From: Phenylobacterium sp. Root700
GTDB lineage: Bacteria; Pseudomonadota; Alphaproteobacteria; Caulobacterales; Caulobacteraceae
DNA: 64,000 nucleotides
Direction of reading: 5' to 3'
Assembly: GCF_001429025.1 (NCBI RefSeq)
Contig: NZ_LMHT01000022.1
Coordinates: 186,001 to 250,000, forward strand
Shown here: positions 16,194 through 26,135 of the stretch, one piece after another
Numbering within the stretch: the stretch's first letter is position 1
How the letters are laid out: each line of letters opens with the position of its first letter
Notes under the pieces: generated by a model
The model's input: the letters and a program-made list of their open reading frames with translations, nothing else
Databases searched by the model: none
What the model was told of the DNA's origin: nothing
Made by a program: the position numbers and the translations under genes

Positions 16194-17588
16194 TTACGCG
16201 TCCTCTTCTTCCAACGGCCGGGCGCCCGAAAGGCCCAGCGACTTGAGTTTCCGGTGCAGGGCCGAACGCTCCATGCCGATGAAGGCGGCCGTGCGCGAGA
16301 TGTTGCCGGAGAAGCGCAGCATCTGGGCGTTCAGGTACTCGCGCTCGAACACCTCGCGGGCCTCGCGCAGCGGCAGGGCGATGATCTTCTCCGCCCCCAT
16401 GTTCGACGGCTGATCGGAGATCGCGGCGTCGCCCGGCAGCATGTCGGCGGTGATCGCCTCGCTGGGATCGCCGGCGGCCAGGATCAGCATGCGCTCCACA
16501 TTGTTGCGCAGCTGGCTGAGATTGCCCGGCCAGGCGCGGACCTGCAGGGTGGCCAAGGCGTCGTCGGCTAGCCGGCGGCGCGACATCCCCGTCGCCTCGC
16601 AGATACGGGTGATGAAGTAGTCGATCAGCTCCGGGATATCCTCGCGGCGCTCCGACAGGCCTGGCACCGTCACCGGCACCACGTTCAGGCGGTGGAACAA
16701 GTCCTCGCGGAATCGCCCAGCGGTGATCTCCTCGCGAAGGTCGCGGCTGGTGGAGGAGACCACCCGCACATCGACCTGCACGTCGGCGTCGCCGCCAACT
16801 CGCCGGAAGCGTTGCTCGACCAGGACCCGCAGGATGCGGCTCTGGGTCTCGCGCGGCATGTCGGCCACCTCGTCCAGATAGAGCGTGCCGCCGTGGGCGC
16901 GTTCGAACACGCCGATCTTGGCCGGGCGTCCGCCCTCCAGCTCCTCGCCGAACAGCTCGGAGTCGACGCGTTCGGGGGTCATGCCGGCCGCGCTGATGGC
17001 GACGAACTCGTTGCGCGCGCGCGGGCTGGCGCCGTGGATCAGGCGCGCCACGGTCTCCTTGCCCGAACCGGGCGGGCCGGCGATCAGCACCCGGCTGTTG
17101 GCCGAGGCCAGCTTGGCGATCAGGCCGCGAAGCTGCTGGGTGACGACCGACTTGCCGATCAGCCCGTCCGGCTGGATCGTCTGGGCCCGCAGCCGGCGGT
17201 TCTCCCGCTTCAGGTTGCTGGTCTCCAGCGCCCGCTCGACGCAGAGCAGCAGCCGGTCGGACTTGAACGGCTTCTCCAGGAACTCATAGGCCCCGCGCTT
17301 GATGGCGCTGACCGCGGTCTCGATATTGCCGTGGCCGGAGATCATGATCACCGGCAGGTCGGCGTCCAACGCCTTGACCAGATCCAGCAACTCCAGACCG
17401 TCCATCCCCCCGCCCTGCATCCAGATGTCGAGGATCAGCAGGGCCGGTTTGCGGGATTTGACCGCCGCCAGGGCGCTTTCGGAATCGTTGGCCGTCCGCA
17501 CGGCGTAACCTTCATCCGACAGGATGCCCGCCACGAGATCGCGGATGTCCGCCTCATCGTCGACCACCAGAACGTCAGCCGCCATCAC
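16194..17588 (-). CDS. ntrX: Response regulator NtrX (GAFTGA-less AAA+ regulator)
   Basis: The 464-residue protein has a receiver domain (VLVVDDEAD; phosphoacceptor D54 in LLILDIWMQ), an AAA+ domain (Walker A AGPPGSGKETVA; Walker B GGTLYLDEVADM) and a C-terminal Fis-type helix-turn-helix (NISRTAAFIGMERSALHRKL). It pairs with NtrY to control nitrogen, redox and envelope functions. In the place where sigma54 activators carry GAFTGA, this protein has ELFGEELEGGRPAKIGVF, so it probably does not open sigma54 promoters. The start overlaps the ntrY stop by 4 bp. Two Met codons in tandem make the exact start uncertain by one residue. Confidence 0.95.
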   Translation of the reverse strand: MMAADVLVVDDEADIRDLVAGILSDEGYAVRTANDSESALAAVKSRKPALLILDIWMQGGGMDGLELLDLVKALDADLPVIMISGHGNIETAVSAIKRGAYEFLEKPFKSDRLLLCVERALETSNLKRENRRLRAQTIQPDGLIGKSVVTQQLRGLIAKLASANSRVLIAGPPGSGKETVARLIHGASPRARNEFVAISAAGMTPERVDSELFGEELEGGRPAKIGVFERAHGGTLYLDEVADMPRETQSRILRVLVEQRFRRVGGDADVQVDVRVVSSTSRDLREEITAGRFREDLFHRLNVVPVTVPGLSERREDIPELIDYFITRICEATGMSRRRLADDALATLQVRAWPGNLSQLRNNVERMLILAAGDPSEAITADMLPGDAAISDQPSNMGAEKIIALPLREAREVFEREYLNAQMLRFSGNISRTAAFIGMERSALHRKLKSLGLSGARPLEEEDA

Positions 17589-19825
17589 ATCACTCCTGCG
17601 TCTTGAGCCCTGTCTTGCGACGGCTCGGAGGCGGTCAGGGATTTCGCCCGGGCCGTCGTCGGTAGTTTCAAGATCGCCCGCGCGCCCTGCCCCTGGACCG
17701 AGTCGGTCAGAATCAGTTCGCCGCCGTGGTCTTCGAGGATACGTTTCACGATGGCCAAGCCCAGGCCCGTTCCCTTTTCGCGGGTGGTCACATAGGGCTC
17801 GGTCAAGCGATCACGGTCCTTGTCGGGCAGGCCGACGCCGTTGTCCTCGATCTCGATCTGCACGCCCTGATCGTCCGACATCAGCCGAGCGACGATCCGG
17901 CCCTTTGGGTCGGGCGAGGCGCCTGTCCGCGCCGAGACCGCCTCGGCGGCGTTCTTCAGCACGTTGGTCAGGGCCTGGGTCAGCATCCGGCCATCGGCCA
18001 CCAAGGTCACTTCGGGCACCGGCTCGGCGAGTTCGACCGAGATATCCGGGCTGGCCACGCGCTGGGCGAACACCGCGGCGCGGAGCAATTCAGCCCCGTC
18101 CTGATCGGCGAACTTCGGGGCCGGCATCCGAGCGAAGGACGAGAATTCGTCGACCATCCGGCCGATCCCGTCGACCTGCCGCACGATGGTGTCGGTGCAA
18201 CGGTCGAAGGTCTCCAGATCCTCTTCGGCGACGTCCTTGCGGAACTTGCGTCGCAGGCGCTCGGCCGAGAGCTGGATCGGGGTCAGCGGGTTCTTGATCT
18301 CATGGGCGATGCGGCGCGCCACGTCGCGCCACGCCGCGTTCCGCTGGGCCGAGACCAGCCGGGTGATGTCGTCGAAGGTGAGCACCAGTCCGCCTTCCGA
18401 GCGGCTGGCCCGGACCCGCAGGCGATGGGTTTCGCGCGAACGGACGACGTCCACCTCTTCCTCGGCCTCGCCGGCGATGTCGCCGTGCTCGGCGATGACC
18501 ACCAGTTCGGGCGCCACCTCGGCCAGCTTGCGGCCGTGAATTTCGCCAGACGTGAGATCGAGCAGCGCGATGGCCTGGCGGTTGATCGCCGACACCCGGC
18601 CGTCGGCGTCCAGGCCGATGACGCCGGCCGACACTTCCGACAGCACCGTCTCGATGAACTGACGCCGTTCCTCGGCCTCGTCGCCCGCCCGCTTCAACGC
18701 CGCCTGCTGCGCCTGAAGATCATGCGTCATGCTGTTGAATGCGCGGGACAAGACGGCCAATTCGTCCGGGTCTCGATCGGCGTCGAGCCGGACATCAAGA
18801 TCACCGCCGGCCACCCGTCCAGCGGCCTGCACCAGCCGGCCGACCGGGGCGGAGATGGCGCGCGCCGCCCCCATGCCCAGCCAAACCGCGCCGACCAGCA
18901 CCAGCATGGCGGTCTCCATGTAGGAAAGCGCGAAAACTCGTTGGATTCGCTGACGACTCTCGGCCGCCTCGCGATAGGCGGTGACCGAGTTCGAGGCGTC
19001 CTGCAGCTGGGTGACGATGCCCTTCTGCACCGGCCGCGTCACATAGAGGTAGGCGTCCGGATAGGCCGACAGTTTGTAGAGCGCCCGCGTCAGGTCGGTG
19101 GAGACGAAGATCACCGCATCCTCGTCGACGGCGGCGAAGCCGGACTGCGGCGGGGCCACGAACTTGGGCGCGTCGACGGCCTCGGCGCGCGCCAGGATGC
19201 GCCCCTCGCGGTCGATCAGATAGGCGGCTGGGAAGGCGTGATAGGACGCCTGGTAGCCCAGGAAATGGCTGAAGGTGACCGGACTGGCCTGAAGCGCCGG
19301 CGCGGCCCGGTTCAGGTCCTGCGCCATCAGGAACACGTGCTCCTCGACGAACCGCGTCTGGTCCTCGACATAGGAGCGCATCACCGTCGCGGAGTTCTCG
19401 ACCACGGTCTGCACCCGCTCGGAGAACCAGTTCTCGACGCCGCGATTGACCAGCACCGTGTAGAACAGCGCCACCACCATCGCCGGCGCCACCGCCGCCA
19501 GGGCGAAGAGTGTGACGAACCGCAGGTGGAGCCGGGCCGCGGCGTCGCTGGACCGGGCCCGCAGCAGCGCGACGATCTGCCAGCCGACCTGCGCCGCCAG
19601 CGCCAGGATCAGCACCAGGTTGAAGGCCAAGACCGCCAGGATGTTCTTGGACGCCGGCGCCAAGGGACCGGTCTCCGGCGGCGAGGCCGCCAGCAGGATC
19701 GCGATCGCCGTCAGGAACGCCGCCAGGGCGTAGCCGCCGCCCAGCACATAGCGCGACTGCAACGCCCGCCAAATTCGCGCGGCGGGCGCCACTTGAGTTC
19801 CGCCATCGTGAACTTGGGACGCCAT
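17585..19825 (-). CDS. ntrY: Sensor histidine kinase NtrY
   Basis: This 746-residue membrane sensor has several N-terminal transmembrane segments (about 30-50, 80-100, 110-130) and a large periplasmic part, then another span near 310. A HAMP domain follows (RLVQAAGRVAGGDLDVRLDAD), then a PAS domain, HisKA with [19 protein letters not shown] (phospho-His in the H-box), and HATPase_c with N, G1 (IEDNGVGLP) and G2 (EKGTGLGLAIVKRI) boxes. It phosphorylates NtrX. It is the first gene of the ntrY-ntrX-dat run, and its promoter region (19826-19936) is shared divergently with the aroG leader. Confidence 0.96.
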   Translation of the reverse strand: MASQVHDGGTQVAPAARIWRALQSRYVLGGGYALAAFLTAIAILLAASPPETGPLAPASKNILAVLAFNLVLILALAAQVGWQIVALLRARSSDAAARLHLRFVTLFALAAVAPAMVVALFYTVLVNRGVENWFSERVQTVVENSATVMRSYVEDQTRFVEEHVFLMAQDLNRAAPALQASPVTFSHFLGYQASYHAFPAAYLIDREGRILARAEAVDAPKFVAPPQSGFAAVDEDAVIFVSTDLTRALYKLSAYPDAYLYVTRPVQKGIVTQLQDASNSVTAYREAAESRQRIQRVFALSYMETAMLVLVGAVWLGMGAARAISAPVGRLVQAAGRVAGGDLDVRLDADRDPDELAVLSRAFNSMTHDLQAQQAALKRAGDEAEERRQFIETVLSEVSAGVIGLDADGRVSAINRQAIALLDLTSGEIHGRKLAEVAPELVVIAEHGDIAGEAEEEVDVVRSRETHRLRVRASRSEGGLVLTFDDITRLVSAQRNAAWRDVARRIAHEIKNPLTPIQLSAERLRRKFRKDVAEEDLETFDRCTDTIVRQVDGIGRMVDEFSSFARMPAPKFADQDGAELLRAAVFAQRVASPDISVELAEPVPEVTLVADGRMLTQALTNVLKNAAEAVSARTGASPDPKGRIVARLMSDDQGVQIEIEDNGVGLPDKDRDRLTEPYVTTREKGTGLGLAIVKRILEDHGGELILTDSVQGQGARAILKLPTTARAKSLTASEPSQDRAQDAGVM

Positions 19826-19903
19826 GATTGAGGGACCCTAGCGAAAACTGTGCCCAGAATTCAACAGGGATGTGGCGCAGAAACGTCAGTGTAACCAGAT
19901 GTG

Positions 19904-19932
19904 ATGACAAGCCGTGGCCGACACGCTATCTG
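19904..19932 (+). promoter_or_regulatory. Candidate housekeeping promoter of the aroG leader transcript
   Basis: ATGACAA (19904-19910) and GCTATCTG (19925-19932), spaced by 14 bases, fit the Caulobacter sigma73 pattern TTGACGS-N10-14-GCTANAWC at both boxes, with mismatches. Transcription would begin near 19937-19940, directly at the GTG/ATG of the leader ORF, which would make a leaderless or nearly leaderless mRNA. Confidence 0.4.
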
Positions 19933-19939
19933 TGGGGTG

Positions 19940-20038
19940 ATGATCCCTTCGGCCAGCCAATATTCGTTTTGGTATTTTAGCTATTCCGATGCCGCTGGCG
20001 GAGGAAGGGGATCGCACGTCAGGACCACGCAGTCCTAG
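19940..20038 (+). CDS. Aromatic-amino-acid leader peptide of aroG (attenuator sensor)
   Basis: This 32-codon ORF (ATG 19940, TAG 20036-20038) contains the run Tyr-Ser-Phe-Trp-Tyr-Phe-Ser-Tyr at 19961-19984: three Tyr, two Phe and one Trp in eight codons. It ends 14 bases before the attenuator terminator ahead of aroG, DAHP synthase, the first enzyme of aromatic amino-acid synthesis. The aromatic codons sit between RNA segments 1 and 2 of a set of alternative hairpins, as in classic trp/phe leaders. A stalled ribosome would thus report lack of Tyr, Phe or Trp. In-frame GTG 19937 or ATG 19904 are alternative starts. Too short for routine gene callers. Confidence 0.8.
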   Translation: MIPSASQYSFWYFSYSDAAGGGRGSHVRTTQS

Positions 20039-20072
20039 ACCGAGACCCATCAGCCGCCAGTCACCTGGCGGC
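19952..20072 (+). promoter_or_regulatory. Transcription attenuator with mutually exclusive hairpins, upstream of aroG
   Basis: Four segments are visible. Segment 1 GCCAGC (19952-19957) is complementary to GCTGGC (19994-19999, segment 2). Segment 2 CTGGCGG (19995-20001) is also complementary to CCGCCAG (20054-20060, segment 3). Segment 3 GCCGCCAG (20053-20060) pairs with CTGGCGGC (20065-20072, segment 4) to form the terminator. A ribosome stalled on the aromatic codons at 19961-19984 would cover segment 1, free segment 2 to pair with 3, and prevent termination. The base complementarity is seen directly; the regulatory behaviour is inferred from known trp-type attenuators. Confidence 0.8.
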
Positions 20073-20079
20073 TTTTTTT
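20053..20079 (+). terminator. Intrinsic terminator of the aroG attenuator
   Basis: A perfect 8-bp stem GCCGCCAG / CTGGCGGC with a TCAC tetraloop is followed directly by seven T. It sits 36 bp before the aroG start codon, so full termination here would prevent aroG expression. Confidence 0.9.
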
Positions 20080-20114
20080 ATGCCGCCGCGTGACGCTTTC
20101 TTCGGAGCGCACCC

Positions 20115-21206
20115 GTGCCAGACCTCACCGACGACCTTCGCATCCTCGACATCAAGCCGCTCGACACCCCCGCCGAGGTGATGAGCGCCCTGCCGGCCGG
20201 CGAGCGCGCCTCGGCCACCGTGGCCGGCGCCCGCCGGGTGATGCACGACATCCTCCATGGCCAGGACGACCGCCTGATCGTGGTGATCGGCCCCTGCTCG
20301 ATCCACGATCCGGTCGCGGCGATCGACTACGCCAAGCGCCTGGCCGAACAGCGGACCCGGTTCGCCAGCACGCTCGAGATCGTCATGCGGGTCTATTTCG
20401 AAAAGCCGCGCACCACCGTCGGGTGGAAGGGGCTGATCAACGATCCGCACCTCGACGGCACCTTCCGCATCGACGAGGGCCTGCCGCTGGCGCGCAAGCT
20501 GTTGATCGAGGTGGGCGACCTGGGGCTGCCGGCCGCCGTCGAGTTCCTGGACGTGATCACGCCGCAGTACCTGGCCGACCTGGTCAGCTGGGGCGCGATC
20601 GGCGCACGCACCACCGAGAGCCAGATTCACCGGGAAATGGCGTCAGGCCTCTCCTGCCCGGTCGGCTTCAAGAACGGCACCGACGGCAACCTGCGCATCG
20701 CTGTCGACGCGGTGAAGGCCGCCAGCCAGCCGCACCATTTCCTGGCGGTCGGCAAGGATGGACGCGCCTCGATCGCGGCCACCCGCGGCAATGTCGACAG
20801 CCACGTCGTCCTGCGCGGCGGCAAGACCCCGAACTATGACCCAGCGGGCGTCGCGGCGGCCTGCGCCGAGCTCGCCTCCAGCGGCCTGAACCAGAACCTG
20901 GTCATCGACGTCAGCCACGCCAATAGCCTGAAGAAGCCGGAGAACCAGCCGGCCGTGGCGCGAGACGTCGCGGGCCAGATCGCCGCCGGCGACCAACGCA
21001 TCGTCGGGGTGATGGTCGAGAGCCATCTGGTCGCAGGCCGCCAGGACCTGGTCGCAGGCCAGCCCCTGACCTACGGCCAGAGCATCACCGACGGCTGCAT
21101 CGACTGGGACACCTCGGTCGAGGTGCTCGAGGACCTGGCCATGGCCGTGGAGGCCCGGCGGCGGGTGAGCGCCAACCTCGCGGAGGAGAAGATCGGCGCC
21201 ATCTAG
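20115..21206 (+). CDS. aroG: 3-deoxy-D-arabino-heptulosonate 7-phosphate (DAHP) synthase, class I AroG type
   Basis: This 363-residue enzyme condenses phosphoenolpyruvate and erythrose 4-phosphate, the first committed step of the shikimate pathway. Class I (AroG/F/H) motifs are present: VVIGPCSIHDP with the metal-binding Cys, MRVYFEKPRTTVGWKG, GARTTESQIHREMASGLS, PVGFKNGTDG, and VIDVSHANS near the end. GTG 20115 is preceded by GGAG at 20104-20107. It is transcribed opposite to its ntr neighbours and separates ntrYX from ntrBC. The upstream leader peptide and terminator suggest control by attenuation on all three aromatic amino acids. Confidence 0.97.
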   Translation: MPDLTDDLRILDIKPLDTPAEVMSALPAGERASATVAGARRVMHDILHGQDDRLIVVIGPCSIHDPVAAIDYAKRLAEQRTRFASTLEIVMRVYFEKPRTTVGWKGLINDPHLDGTFRIDEGLPLARKLLIEVGDLGLPAAVEFLDVITPQYLADLVSWGAIGARTTESQIHREMASGLSCPVGFKNGTDGNLRIAVDAVKAASQPHHFLAVGKDGRASIAATRGNVDSHVVLRGGKTPNYDPAGVAAACAELASSGLNQNLVIDVSHANSLKKPENQPAVARDVAGQIAAGDQRIVGVMVESHLVAGRQDLVAGQPLTYGQSITDGCIDWDTSVEVLEDLAMAVEARRRVSANLAEEKIGAI

Positions 21207-21240
21207 CTGCGACTTGGCCCGCTGGGCTCCACCTTACAGC

Positions 21241-21322
21241 TCGTCATGGCCGACCTCTTGTGTCGGCCATCTATAGCGGCCCGTGCGTATGGGTCGCCGG
21301 GACAAGAGCCCGGCGATGACGA
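21241..21322. repeat. Convergent-gap palindromic element B
   Basis: This element begins TCGTCATGGCCG and ends CGGCGATGACGA, between the convergent aroG and ntrC genes. It contains two inner hairpins: ATGGCCGAC / GTCGGCCAT (21246-21270, perfect 9-bp arms) and CGCCGGG / CCCGGCG (21295-21315). The layout resembles the paired REP-like palindromes known from intergenic regions of alphaproteobacteria. Confidence 0.75.
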
Positions 21323-21339
21323 ACGGGGAGTTGAGGAAG

Positions 21340-22766
<1,427 letters not shown>

Positions 22767-22770
<4 letters not shown>

Positions 22771-23888
22771 GCCGGCATATCCTCTTCAGACGCGATCGGC
22801 AGCAGGACGCGGAACGTCGTGCGGCCAGGTTCAGACTCGAAATCGATCAGTCCGCCATGGCCGGCGACCAACTTGGCCACCAGGGCCAGGCCCAGGCCTG
22901 CCCCATGGGTCTTGGTGCTCACGAACGGTTGGAAGAGGCTTTCGCGCAGGTGATCGGGCACGCCTGGCCCATTGTCCTGGACCCGGATCTCCAGCGGCGC
23001 GCCGCGCAGGACCTGCCCCTTGGCGGCGCGGACCTTCACCCCGTGGCGATAGGCGGTGTGCACCGTGATCGCGCCGCGCCCGTCGCCGCGCGCATGGGCG
23101 GCCTCGGCGGCGTTCTTCACCAGGTTCAGGAAGATCTGGATCAGCTGATCCTCGTCCCCCAGCGCCGGCGGCAGGGAGGGGTCGTAGTGGTCGCTAAGCT
23201 GCAGGCCGTCGGCGACGCCATTGGCCGCCAGCGCCTTCACGCGGTCCAGCACCAGGTGGATGTTGATCGGCCGACAATCGGGCAAGGCGTCGTCAGAGAA
23301 CGCCTCCATGCGGTCGACCAACCGGCGAACCCGGTCGGTCTCGTCGACGATCAGCTGGGCCAGCGGCACGTCTTCAGCCTTGGCGCCGCTCTTCAGCAGC
23401 TGCGCCGCCCCGCGGATGCCGGCCAGCGGGTTCTTGATCTCATGGGCCAGCATGTGCCCCAGGCCGACGATGGTCCGCAGGCCGGCCTGCTCGGCGCCGG
23501 TCCGCTCGCCGCCCAAGGCTCCGCCCTTCACGTGCAGGGTCAGCAGGACCGAGCCGTCGCCCATCGGCGCGGCGGCCCCGTCGGCCTCGAACGAGGGATG
23601 GCCAAAGAGGCTGATCTCCACGCCCCGCTCCCGAACCCGGACGCCTTCCTGCACCGCGCGGTCGAGCAGCGAAACCAGGGCCGAACCGGGCGGCAGGGCC
23701 GAGCCGAACCGGCCGCGCATCAGCAGACCCAGGCCCTGTCCGAACAAAGCCTCCGCGGCCTCGTTGACCGCCACCAGGGCGCCCTGCGGGTCGATCACCA
23801 AAGCCGGTTCCGGCGAGAGTTCGAAGGCGGTGGCCTTCAACAGCTCGAGGTTCACCCCCGCGGCCGCGGCCCGGTTCTGATTGTTCAT
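22767..23888 (-). CDS. ntrB: Nitrogen sensor histidine kinase NtrB
   Basis: This 373-residue soluble kinase has an N-terminal PAS domain ([20 protein letters not shown]), an H-box [22 protein letters not shown] with the phosphorylated His, and HATPase_c boxes ([32 protein letters not shown]). It phosphorylates or dephosphorylates NtrC under PII control. ATG 23888 ([11 protein letters not shown]) overlaps the dusB stop by ATGA, so I prefer it to the longer in-frame ORF that would run 123 bp into dusB. Operon dusB-ntrB-ntrC, the nifR3-ntrB-ntrC order of alphaproteobacteria. Confidence 0.96.
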
Positions 23889-24892
23889 GCCGCCAATCTC
23901 GTGTCGGGATCGCGCCACAGCGCGATCAGGCCAGCCTCCACCTCGGCGGGATCTTCCAGGCGGCACAGCACCGAGCGGGCGCTGCGCCGGTCTGCGGCCT
24001 CGCCGGGCCACGGGGCGTTCTCGATGTAGGACGCCAGGTGCTTGCGGAAGATCCGCAGTCCCAGGCGGTCGCCGTAGAAAATCAGGCTGTCGCGGAAATG
24101 GTCGAGCACAATGGAGAGCCGCGCCTCCACGTCGGGCTGCTCGTACACCCGGCCCGCCAGTTCCGCCTCGATCTGGGCGGCGATCCAGGGACGCCCATAG
24201 ACCCCGCGCCCGACCATGATCCCGTCGGCGCCGGAAGCGGCCAACGCCCGCCTGGCGCTGTCGCCGTCGATGATGTCGCCATTGACGATCACCGGGATCG
24301 ACACCGCGTCCTTCACCGGGCGCACCGCGCTCCAGTCGGCGGCGTCCTTGTAGAACTGAGCCCGGGTGCGGCCGTGGATCGTCACCGCCTGGGCGCCGCG
24401 AGCCTGAGCGCGAGCGGCGATGTCCGGCGCGTTCTTCGAGGCCTCGTCCCAGCCCAGGCGCATCTTCACCGTCACCGGCACGTCGACGGCGTCGACCGCA
24501 GCGGCGATCAAGCTTTCGGCCAGGTCGGGATCGCGCATCAGAGCCGAGCCGGAAAGAATGCCCGTGACCTCCTTGGCCGGGCAGCCGAAGTTCAGGTCGA
24601 TGATCTGCGCGCCGGCCTCAGCGGCCAGACGCGCGCCCTGCGCGATGTGCGCCGGATCGCGGCCGACCAGTTGCACCACCATCAACGGCAGGCCCTCGCC
24701 CACCGCGGCGCGGCGCACGACGTCGGGGCGTCCCTTGGAGAACTCGGCGCAGGCGACCATCTCGGTGGCGACATAGGCCGCGCCCAGCTTGCTGGCCGCC
24801 TTGCGGAACGGCAGATCGGACACGCCGGTCATCGGCGCGATCCAGGCCCGCCCCCCGACTTCGACATTCCCGATCGCGAGCGATTTGCTCAT
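23885..24892 (-). CDS. dusB: tRNA-dihydrouridine synthase DusB (NifR3)
   Basis: This 335-residue FMN enzyme reduces uridine in the tRNA D-loop. Motifs: [13 protein letters not shown] near the N-terminus, [13 protein letters not shown] with the catalytic Cys, [28 protein letters not shown] and [16 protein letters not shown] (FMN phosphate binding). It is the first gene of the dusB-ntrB-ntrC operon and is divergent from ispDF, with 90 bp between the starts. Length is normal. Confidence 0.96.
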   Translation of the reverse strand: MSKSLAIGNVEVGGRAWIAPMTGVSDLPFRKAASKLGAAYVATEMVACAEFSKGRPDVVRRAAVGEGLPLMVVQLVGRDPAHIAQGARLAAEAGAQIIDLNFGCPAKEVTGILSGSALMRDPDLAESLIAAAVDAVDVPVTVKMRLGWDEASKNAPDIAARAQARGAQAVTIHGRTRAQFYKDAADWSAVRPVKDAVSIPVIVNGDIIDGDSARRALAASGADGIMVGRGVYGRPWIAAQIEAELAGRVYEQPDVEARLSIVLDHFRDSLIFYGDRLGLRIFRKHLASYIENAPWPGEAADRRSARSVLCRLEDPAEVEAGLIALWRDPDTRLAA

Positions 24893-24982
24893 TTAATAAT
24901 CACCTTCATCGCCTCTGTTTTAGGCAAATTGTGCAGCGCCGTAAAGCCTAGACACGACGGGCCTGAGCCCTAAACAGGCCAC

Positions 24983-26128
24983 ATGACCTTTTCAGCCGTC
25001 ATTGTCGCCGCAGGGGCCAGCACACGCGCCGGGCCAGGCGCCCCAAAACCCTGGCGCGCCCTGGGCGGCCGCCCCATCCTGACCTGGTCGGTCGAGGCCC
25101 TGGCCGCCGCCGGCGCAAGCCAGATCGTGGTGGTCGCCGCCGCCGATCGGGTCGCCGACGCCGCCGCCCTTCTTACCGGAACCGCGAACGCCAAGGCGGT
25201 GGCCGGCGGAGCCACCCGGGCCGAGTCGGTTCAGGCGGGCCTCGCGGCCCTGACCGCCGACGCCGGAACCCCGGTGCTGATCCATGACGCCGCCCGTCCC
25301 TTCGTGACCCGCACCCACATCACGCCGCTGTTGGTCGCCCTGGCCACCGCCGACGGCGCGGTCCCCGCCCTGCCGGTCGCCGACACGCTGAAGCGTGGAT
25401 CGGGGCTGATCGAGGCCACCGTCTCCCGCGATGGGCTCTGGCGCGCCCAGACGCCGCAAGCCTTCCGTCTGCAAACCCTGCGCGAGGCCTATGCCGCCTG
25501 GCCCGCCGACGCCGAGCCCACCGACGACGCCGCTGTCGTCGAGCGCAACGGCGGGCGGGTGGTGATGACGCCGGGCGACCCGATCCTGATGAAGCTGACC
25601 TATCCGGAGGATTTCGCCATGGCCGAGCGCCTCGCCGTCACACAGCGGATCACCCGGATCGGCCAAGGGGTCGACGCCCACCGCTGGGGGCCAGGCGAAG
25701 CTGTCTGGCTGTGCGGGGTGAAGATCGCCCACGACCAGACCCTGATCGGCCACTCCGACGCCGACGCCGGCCTGCACGCCCTGACCGACGCCATCCTGGG
25801 CGCCATCGGGCAAGGCGATATCGGCGAGCACTTCCCGCCGAGCGATCCTCAGTGGAAGGGCGCGGCCTCGGACCGCTTCTTGCGCCACGCCGTGGAGCTG
25901 GTGGCTGCGCGCGGCGGCCGGATCCTCAACGCCGACGTCACCCTGGTCTGCGAGCGCCCGAAGATCCGTCCGCACCGAGACGCCATGCGCCAACGCCTGG
26001 CCGAGTTGATGGACCTGCCCGTCGACCGGGTCAGCGTGAAGGCCACGACCACCGAGGGCATGGGCTTCACCGGCCGTGAAGAAGGCCTGCTGGCCCAGGC
26101 CGTGGTGCTGATCGACACCCCGGCCTAG
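24983..26128 (+). CDS. ispDF: Bifunctional IspDF (MEP cytidylyltransferase / MEcPP synthase)
   Basis: This 381-residue fusion catalyses two non-consecutive steps of the MEP isoprenoid pathway. Residues 1-about 220 are IspD: VIVAAGASTRAG nucleotide-binding loop, IHDAARPFV and LWRAQTPQAF. Residues about 225-381 are IspF: GQGVDAHRW with the metal-binding Asp and His, LIGHSDADAGLHALTDAILGA and KATTTEGMGFTGR. Fusion of the two is common in alphaproteobacteria. It begins 90 bp from divergent dusB and ends 7 bp from the convergent membrane protein gene. Confidence 0.97.
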   Translation: MTFSAVIVAAGASTRAGPGAPKPWRALGGRPILTWSVEALAAAGASQIVVVAAADRVADAAALLTGTANAKAVAGGATRAESVQAGLAALTADAGTPVLIHDAARPFVTRTHITPLLVALATADGAVPALPVADTLKRGSGLIEATVSRDGLWRAQTPQAFRLQTLREAYAAWPADAEPTDDAAVVERNGGRVVMTPGDPILMKLTYPEDFAMAERLAVTQRITRIGQGVDAHRWGPGEAVWLCGVKIAHDQTLIGHSDADAGLHALTDAILGAIGQGDIGEHFPPSDPQWKGAASDRFLRHAVELVAARGGRILNADVTLVCERPKIRPHRDAMRQRLAELMDLPVDRVSVKATTTEGMGFTGREEGLLAQAVVLIDTPA

Positions 26129-26135
26129 CTGGGCC

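Noticed and set aside
24983-26128. IspD-IspF fusion as a novelty
   Set aside because: Bifunctional IspDF is well known in alphaproteobacteria.
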